A stretch of DNA of 60,000 bases from Adiantum capillus-veneris. Taxonomy: Eukaryota > Streptophyta > Polypodiopsida > Polypodiales > Pteridaceae. Shown here piece by piece: positions 53,762 to 60,000 of the stretch. Positions within the stretch are counted from its first letter, which is position 1. Each line of letters opens with the position of its first letter. The DNA is taken from positions 131,001 to 191,000 of the forward strand of contig CM043967.1 in the NCBI GenBank assembly GCA_014529385.2, written 5' to 3'. The position numbers and the translations under genes were made by a program. Under the pieces are notes generated by a model. The model had not been told where the DNA came from and did not search any database. It saw nothing but the letters and a program-made list of their open reading frames with translations.

Positions 53762-54717
53762 AGTTAGCAGCGTCTAATAGTTGCACCAATTATGCACCAA
53801 GCTGTGGATGTGCCATAGTGCACAATATTTACTTTTCATTGTATATGGCTCGGGCTCATTTAGGAGTTCCAAAGTTGTATGAGTTTAGGCTAGAGAGCTC
53901 ACTTTATTCCATAGTTGAATGGTTTGAGGCCCAAAGCTATAAAAGAGACCTATGCTTAATGAGAGGTCATTCTGGAGTGGTCCTTTTAAAAAATCTCTCC
54001 CTAGAGTATCTCTTGATGGCCTAGCCTTTGAGCTTAATGCCCATGCTTAGAAGGCTAGTGCTAATCACATGTAATTAGTGTAATCCTCTCTTAATTAATC
54101 TAGTCTTCATTATGTTGTCAATCATGTTTCTCTACTTTTCTTCATTGTTTTGAAGTGTTGATCTTTTCTAATCTAACTCTTACTTGTGCTAAGCTACTCC
54201 GATTAGTGGAGTCCTTATCTAACTCTCTCGATTAAGTGGAGTGGGTGTACTCGTGATTGAGGGATTAGAGTTGTCCTATAATGGTGTGCTTGTGTGTGTG
54301 TAGGTTTAAGAAGCCTTGAGATTAATTTGATTATGTGTGCTTGATTTGAACACCATGATTGGCATGGTTGGGGTGGCCGACTTGAATGTGATCTTGTGTG
54401 CTTAATCGTCAATGCATGTAATTAGAGTTGTGCTTGAGAGACTCCAAGATTAGTGTATTTCACTTCGTTGCTTGATATGTGTAGATGATTTCTTGTATTG
54501 ATGCTTGATGTGCGATTAGCATTAGTTGATTTGGGATGATTTCTATTTGCATTGGAGGATGCACGCTCTTGAATCCTCTCAATCTTTGCATCCGATGACG
54601 CTCTCGCACATTCTTTGTGTGATGCGTCCAAGCCCTAGCCGGGTCATGCTCTCTCTCTCTCTCTCCGGATTGATAGATTTTGTGGGAGATTGCCTATACT
54701 ATGGCGAGCCTCCAACA
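53762..54717 (+). mobile_element. Solo LTR E (A/C-like size)
   Basis: 956 bp flanked by ATGGC on both sides (53757-53761 and 54718-54722). It ends CCTCCAACA like the C LTR. Its start reads AG where TG is expected. It has a TATA box (CTATAAAAGAG, about 53938) some 175 bp from its start, matching the layout of the A and C LTRs, and a CT tract near 54648. No internal region remains, as expected after recombination between two LTRs. The orientation is taken from the TATA box. Confidence 0.8.
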
Positions 54718-54722
54718 ATGGC

Positions 54723-55408
54723 CAATTGGTGGATCTAAGATCTACTGATCCCACAAACATTGTCAAAAATTACAAGTGTTATGATGGCCAAGTGTTGAAT
54801 GAATCTAACTTTAAGATATGGGTTAGAATGGCGAAGTGGTAGATCTAGGAGACACAAAAAATTGGATCCACAATTCAAACCTTCATTATAATGGCCAAGT
54901 GGTGGATCTTTGATGCACCTACTTCCTAATTCTTAGTCTAAATCCCTAAGTGGTGGATCCATGATCTACACATTCCACAAACATTGGGTAAAATTAGAAA
55001 TATGATGATGGCCAAGTGTTGAATGCACCTAACTGTAGGACATGGTTAGAATGGCCAAGTGGTGGATCTAGCAGACACCAACAATTGGATCCACAATTGA
55101 AGCCTTTGTTATAATGGCCAAGTCGTGGATCTTTGATGCACCTACTTCCCAATTCTTAGTGTAAATAGCCAAGTGGTGGATCTAGGATATACTCATCCCA
55201 CAAACATTGTGCAAATTTACAAGTGTTATGATGGCCAGGTGTTGAATGCACCTAGCTTTAAGATATGGGTTAGAATGGCCAAGTGGTGGATCTAGGAGAC
55301 ACCAACAATTGGACCCACATTTCAAACTTTTGTTATAATGGCCAAGTGGTGGAGCTTTGATGCACCTGCTTCCCAATTGTTAGTCTAAATGGTCAAGTGG
55401 TGGATCTA
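54723..55408. repeat. Satellite array between solo LTR E and element F
   Basis: Three monomers of the 224-bp satellite, joined in phase with the arrays on either side once E and F are removed. Confidence 0.92.
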
Positions 55409-55413
55409 GGATC

Positions 55414-55604
55414 TGAAGGGGATCGGGGAGCACCACAGACTGAGAGTGAGAGAGAGAGAAGGAGACACACGACACAGATATGGGTGGGGAGACTCCAAAG
55501 AGTGAGCAGCCCCCTATACACTTATGCTATGTATAAGGTATACAAGTCAGTGGGCGCCCAGACTCTGGGCGGCCGGGCAAGGCACAGGCGCCTATACCCC
55601 AACA
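55414..55604 (-). repeat. 3' LTR of element F
   Basis: 191 bp, TGAAGGGG...CCCCAACA in plus coordinates. It contains a GA tract and a GC-rich stretch with GGGCGCCC. The adjacent ACCTCCCACTT (55605-55615) is the complement of the polypurine tract. Confidence 0.93.
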
Positions 55605-55683
55605 ACCTCCCACTTAAAGGCGACTGTGCCTTTAAGCAAGAGAACCTAGTCTAAAGACTACAAAAGCCGAGAGAAAACCGCTC

Positions 55684-56015
55684 TCAACCGATGCCCACTG
55701 GCTGGCTGTGATCGTGTGCATCCGGCTGTCCTGCTCCCGTGTAAGTCCATACACCACCAGACGTACCGCACACGTACTGCAAGTATGTACGCAATACCTG
55801 CATATCTCCCTCGTGCACTATGCCATCATCAGTCAACAAACGACTGACAACCCCAACTGCAAATGCTCCCACTGCAGCTGCGATATCCGGTCTCAAGATC
55901 AGCATCTCATACATGAGACCACCGAATGCCGATGCAATGCTAGCGGGCCCTGCTAGCTCTACGGAGCATGCATCAACATATATGTCCCTGGCAATAGGCA
56001 TCTCGGACTGACAAG
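55684..56015 (-). pseudogene. Copia RT C-terminal remnant in element F
   Basis: On the minus strand CQSEMP...ASAFGGLMYEMLILRPDIAAAVG...VGVVSRLL...LRTYLQYVCGTSGGVW matches the segment of Copia RT that reads GSLMY...TRPDI...VSR...LRYLRGT. The catalytic YVDD part is missing. Similarity ends near 56015, at the junction with the inverted segment. Confidence 0.75.
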
Positions 56016-56027
56016 GCATGTCAGCCA

Positions 56028-56828
56028 CATGCATCTTACTTGTTACGACATGTGCGCTATGTACCAGATTTGACAGTGAGTTTGATCTCGATTGGTCAGC
56101 TAAGAGATTGTGGATGTCAGATTTCGCTACGAGAGCGAGATTTTGTGATGCATTTGGGTTCGCTAGTGATTGCGAGAGGTGCCAGGAGTGGTACAGGTTA
56201 CCCATTGCATGTGGATCACGCGAGAGACGGTGTTGTCTCTGTGATCATGCAGCCAGGTAGACAGCGAGAGAGCAGGCGAGTCTCTTTTGCTCATGGGTTG
56301 CAGGATACTTTGCATGGAGTGCAGAGTAGTGAGCTCGTTGTGCACACAGTTGGGGCACGACTTGAGCAGTCACACAGAGAGGTGACAAAGTCAGACATGC
56401 ATGCTTTGCTAGTGACTGAGCAAAGCAGAGAGTCAGTTGTGCGAGATACTTCTATGCAGGATAGACAGGTAGAGCAGTCTTGCTCTAGTGAGTCACGACA
56501 GGAGGACGTTGTGCAAGAGTCTATGCATACGGAGTTAGAGCATGAGAGCTCTAGTGAGTCACAGCAGATTGAGTGGTCATGTTTGCAGTGGATGATTGCA
56601 GAGGAGGCTGAGATGTCAGCGATTATGCAGTCATTCCTTTCTATGCTCGGCAGTGAGCATGGGGATATAGTTGTGCAGGATATGTCTTCCAGCAAACACC
56701 TAGAGCAGCTGGTTTGCTCTGAGGTTGCACGACAGGTTGATGCGTCTTTTGCGGACAGTCTTGGGGCCCGAAAAATGACCTGCGGAAATGAAAATCTGCA
56801 TTCTTCCTGCAAGTATGGCTGCAAATAA
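56028..56828 (+). pseudogene. Copia Gag-pre-integrase domain, inverted within element F
   Basis: On the plus strand LLRHVRYVPDLTVSLISIGQL...SLVIARGARSGTGYPL matches the Copia pre-integrase domain (VLYVPDL...LISVGQL...GLY.L). The frame continues for about 200 further codons of Ser/Glu/Gln-rich sequence with no recognised domain, ending at TAA 56826. It is opposite to the direction set by PBS, PPT and RT. An inverted repeat GCATGT-CAGCC-ACATGC (56016-56032) sits at the junction. Confidence 0.72.
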
Positions 56829-56990
56829 CCATACACACTTGCAATACACTCTTCCCTCAACCTTGGAAATTCTCCTCAAGCTTCCATGAGCACAGATCTG
56901 GTGTTTGCTCACCGATCTCAAGCTTCCACCGAAAGCGAGCTCACCATAGCCGAAAGCTCACTTCTCTGTAGCACTCCATCTGTCGTGAAG

Positions 56991-57007
56991 CCAAAGCTCT
57001 GATACCA
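56991..57007 (-). promoter_or_regulatory. Primer-binding site of element F
   Basis: TGGTATCAGAGCTTTGG on the minus strand, two bases after the LTR, is the initiator-Met tRNA type common in Copia elements. Confidence 0.9.
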
Positions 57008-57009
57008 AT

Positions 57010-57200
57010 TGAAGGGGATCGGGGAGCACCACAGACTGAGAGTGAGAGAGAGAGAAGGAGACACACGATGCAGATATGGGTGGGGAGACTCCAAAGAGTG
57101 AGCAGCCCCCTATACACTTATGCTATGTATAAGGTATACAAGTCAGTGGGCGCCCAGACTCTGGGCGGCCGGGCAAGGCACAGGCGCCTATACCCCAACA
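57010..57200 (-). repeat. 5' LTR of element F
   Basis: 191 bp, differing from the left copy at the site GATGCAG versus GACACAG. It ends CCCCAACA before GGATC. Confidence 0.93.
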
Positions 57201-57205
57201 GGATC

Positions 57206-58255
57206 TACTCATCCCACACACATTGTGTAAAATTACAAGTGTTATGATGGCCAAGTGTTGAATGGACCTAACTTTAAGACATTGGTGAGAATGCCAAGTG
57301 GTGGATCAGGAGGCACCAACAATTGTATCCACATTTCAAGCATTTGCTATTATAATGTCCAAGTGGTGGATGTTTTATGTATCTACTTCGTTTTTCTTAG
57401 TCTAAAAGGCCAAGTGGTGGATCTAGGATCTACTCATCCCACGAACATTGGGTAAAAATTACAACTGTTAGGATGGCCAAGTGTTGAATCACTAACTTTA
57501 AGACATGGGTTAGAATGGCCAAATAGTGGATCCAGGAGACACAACAATTGGATCCACATTTCAAGCCTTTTTTATAATGGCCAAATGGTGGAGCTTTGAT
57601 GCACCTACTTCCCAATTGTTAGTCTGAATGGCCAAGTGGTGGATCTAGGATCTACTCATCCCACAGACATTGTGTAAAATTACAAGTGTTATGATGGCCA
57701 ACTGTTGAATGCACCTAACTTTAAGACATGGTTAGAATGGACAAGTGGTGGATCTAGGACACACCAACAATTCAAACCACAATTCAAGCCTTTGTTATAA
57801 TGGCCAAGTGGCGGATCTTTGATGCATCTACTTTCCAATTCTTAGTCTAAATGGCCAGGTGGTGTATCTAGGGTCTACTCATCCCACAAACATTGTGTAA
57901 AATTACAAGTGTTATCATGGGCAAGTGTTGAATGTACCTAACTTTAAGACATGGTTAGAATGGCACGGGAGTGGATCTAGGACACACCAACAATTCAAAC
58001 CACAATTCAAGCCTTCGTTACAATGGCTAAGTGGTGGATCTTTAATACACCTACTTCCCAATTCTTAGTGTAAATGGCCAAGTGGTGGATCTAAGATCTA
58101 CTCATTCCACAAACATTGTGTAAAATTACAAGTGTTATGATGGCCAAGTGTTGAATGTACCTAACTTTAAGACATGGTTAGAATGCCAAGTGGTGGATCT
58201 AGGAGACATCAACAATTGGATCCACATTTCAAGCATTCGTTATTATAATGGCCAA
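57206..58255. repeat. Satellite array between elements F and G
   Basis: 224-bp satellite with right-half variants (TGTTATCATGGGCAAGTG near 57910 as at 49690 and 53150). It stops within an ATAATGGCC sub-repeat start where element G begins. Confidence 0.92.
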
Positions 58256-59600
58256 AGCTTATATGAAACCCTAAGAGATAAGGTGTCCTTTCACACCAGA
58301 TGTCCAGGGGGAAAAACCCAGTGGGAGAAAAGTGCCCCTGGTGAAGCGCGTATACACACTAACACTACTACATGTCTACAAATCCCCCCTGTAGTGATAG
58401 TGTGAATCCATACAAGGTAGCAGATCATCATGTGTATGAGAGTAAGCCCAAAGATTTTCGAAAAGCTTCAAAATTTTCTCGTGATAACGCCTTTGTAAAT
58501 AGATGTGCAATGTTATCCTGTGTAGGACAGTAAGATAGTGTGATCTCCCCTGCATGTAGCCTTTCCCTAACATAGTGGTAGTGAACCTGTATGTGTTTTG
58601 TTCTTGCATGAAATATTGGATTCCTTGCAACTGCCATAGCACTCTGACTGTTAGTGAAAATGGTAGTGGGTGCCTGTTGACACTCACAATGATCTGCCAA
58701 TAGCCTACGTATCCATACACAATTAACTGTTGCCGTGAAAGCTGCCCTGTACTCAGCTTCACAAGTTGATGTAGCCACTGTGGTTTGCTTCTTGCTTAGC
58801 CAAGATATACATGCATTTCCCAAGAAAAAACAATTGCCACTTGTGGAATGTCGTGTGTCAAAATCACCAGCCCAATCTCAATCGCTGTAACCAAGAAGCT
58901 GCATAGAACTGTGCTTTCCATACATATCCCCCCTTGGAAAGAACATGGAAAGATTAGGGGTACCTGAAAGGTAACGAAGTATGCGCTTCATAGCCTGCCA
59001 ATGATGTATACCTGGACTGTGCATAAATCTGCTTGCTTGTGAAACCCCAAATTGAATGTCTGGACGAGTGTTGCCTGCCAAATATATCAAGCAACCAACC
59101 GCTGCTGCATAAGTATGTACATCAAAAGGTTCTCCAGCATCATGCATGCTCAACTTTGATCCAGTTTCTACGGGTGTAGAGATTGGCTTACAATTTTGCA
59201 TACCAAACTTGTCCAAAATTTTATGCAAATATTTTGCCTGCAACATGTATATGCCATCCTCTGATTGCACAAACTGAATACCCAAGTAATAATGTAGCAA
59301 ACCAAGATAAGACATCTCAAAGGTTTTTCTCAAAGAATCTTTAAACGCTTCAATTTCATCTGCAGTATTGCCTGTAAGAAGCATATCATCCACATAAAGT
59401 GTTAGCATAATGAGAACTCCATCTCTCTTTTTGACATACAAAGTACTTTCTGTTGGACTATTCTGAAATCCCTGGCCAATCAAATAAGTATGTATCTTCT
59501 CATACCATGCTCTTGGAGCCTGTTTGAGACCATACAAAGCTTTACGCTGATGCATGGTTTTTAGGACCCCTTCTGAAGATGCAATAAAGGCACAGTCAGT
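58256..59600 (-). mobile_element. Element G: 3' part of a Copia element
   Basis: A probable 3' LTR (to 58380), a polypurine tract (complement of 58381-58396, ACAGGGGGGATT next to TGTAGACATG) and RNase H-RT coding sequence. It is interrupted at 59600 by sequence H. The outer LTR boundary is uncertain: TGAAACC at 58264 would give a 117-bp LTR, but satellite similarity stops nearer 58255. The 5' part is not in the window. Confidence 0.8.
58428..59600 (-). pseudogene. Copia RT-RNase H, element G (5'-truncated, one nonsense codon)
   Basis: One frame runs from the cut at 59600 to TGA at 58428. RT: KALYGLKQAPRAWYEKIH, LTLYVDDMLLTG with the catalytic Asp pair near 59382-59387, and YLAGNTRPDIQFGVSQASRFM. 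RNase H: DWAGD after a TGA at 58878, [17 protein letters not shown], and [23 protein letters not shown]. In the last motif Asn replaces the Asp usual in Copia RNase H (F-C-D-N-Q-S-A), which would abolish activity. No part of integrase is present. Confidence 0.88.
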
Positions 59601-60000
59601 TGTTGGGGAGATGAGGATACTCTAGTCCAAGGGATCTCGAAAGAGAAGAAAAATCTACTTCACAAGCACCAAAGAGTAAAAAGTGCCATGGACAGAAGAT
59701 ACGTGGGAACGAGCTCTTATGCATGCCTACAACCTATATCTTACAGAATAGCCCATTCCAGGTGTGAATTTCTAGTGAAATTTACACGAGGATGTTCGTG
59801 TGGACTCACAGCACAGCATACTCCGTTTTCACTTTTTTACCGACAGTAAATATTTTTCACCTACATGGTAAATACAAATCACTTTTTACCTACAGTAACT
59901 TTTTTTACCCATGGTAAATATTTTTTACTGCACCATAAGTATTTGATAGGTAACAGTTCACTGTTACTAGAAGCAATGATTGGGCATCAACAATGCAGTT
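59601..60000. mobile_element. Sequence H: start of an LTR-like insertion running out of the window
   Basis: RT similarity of element G stops at 59600 and the next bases are TGTTGGGGAG, a typical LTR start, preceded by TCAGT. Beyond lies 400 bp without ORF, including repeated TTTAC...GTAAA dyads (59836-59918). The right end, any target duplication and the internal region are outside the window. Confidence 0.5.
59836..59918. repeat. TTTAC...GTAAA dyad array in sequence H
   Basis: TTTAC-N5-GTAAA at 59836-59850 and 59904-59918, TTTAC-N5-GTAAC at 59885-59899, and TTCAC-N7-GTAAA at 59856-59872. The four units share an ACCTACA/ACCGACA-like middle. This is probably a regulatory array in U3 if H is an LTR. 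Confidence 0.65.

Larger units (their letters stand above)
55414..57200 (-). mobile_element. Element F: small chimeric Copia-type LTR element
   Basis: 1787 bp, flanked by GGATC (55409-55413 and 57201-57205). It has two 191-bp LTRs with two differences, an initiator-Met PBS beside the right LTR and a purine tract beside the left LTR, so it is minus. The 1.4-kb interior carries an RT C-terminal remnant in sense and a Gag-pre-integrase domain in antisense. It cannot be autonomous. The few LTR differences suggest it moved fairly recently with helper enzymes. Confidence 0.92.

Noticed and set aside
56291-56860. Cys/Ser-rich 189-residue minus-strand frame in element F
   Set aside because: Antisense shadow of the Ser/Glu-rich plus-strand frame that carries the pre-integrase domain.
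665-57615. Dozens of ~64-residue minus-strand frames containing PPLGH repeats
   Set aside because: They are translations of the satellite. The monomer (224 bp) is not a multiple of three, the frames appear only where variants lack stops, and no start or codon signal is shared.

Overview
This is repetitive, heterochromatin-like nuclear DNA from a land plant. The evidence is two kinds of plant retrotransposon primer-binding site (initiator-Met tRNA and Asp tRNA), a chromodomain Ty3/gypsy element, Tat/Athila-like Ty3/gypsy elements, Copia pieces, and a captured fragment of a plant-type DEAD-box helicase. I cannot name the species. I see no intact host gene, rRNA or tRNA gene.

Layout. The matrix is a tandem satellite with a monomer of about 224 bp, itself built from four sub-repeats that each start ATGGCCAAGTG. 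It fills 1-9077, 22059-24597, 35963-37897, 46815-47507, 48503-53756, 54723-55408 and 57206-58255, about 21 kb in all. Retroelements are inserted into it, and five insertions have clean 5-bp target duplications: A (9078-22053, minus, ATGAC), C (24603-35957, plus, ATATT), D (37903-46809, minus, ACCTA), solo LTR E (53762-54717, ATGGC) and F (55414-57200, minus, GGATC). Removing them rejoins the satellite in phase. Fragment B (18193-20445) is the 3' end of a D-like element lodged inside A. Copia fragment G (about 58256-59600, minus) is cut by another LTR-like sequence H that starts at 59601 and leaves the window. An unclassified insert lies at 47508-48502.

Elements. D is intact: identical-length LTRs (1591 bp) with two differences seen by eye, and one 1649-codon gag-pol frame with CCHC, protease, RT, RNase H, integrase and chromodomain. 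It is probably very young. C has LTRs differing at about 40 of 959 positions and carries gag and protease but no RT, RNase H or integrase, so it would need help from another element. A is older. It keeps the end of an integrase followed, in the same frame, by a retropepsin-like domain and a Trp-rich tail, and further downstream a roughly 1140-codon accessory frame with a long coiled coil. Its gag and RT are gone, apparently lost in the event that left B.

The most interesting structure is in cis. A and C each carry their own reiterated perfect or near-perfect palindrome (core TATCGCGATA in A, CTACGCGTAG in C). They share an internal second polypurine tract beside a hairpin, and a tail with repeated W-x-P-K motifs. 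D and B have an LTR array of ATTGG/CCAAT pairs at constant spacing, and H has TTTAC/GTAAA pairs. C also carries a DEAD-box cDNA-like fragment flanked by a stray copy of its own LTR tip. Family names rest on motifs read by eye; no database search was possible.
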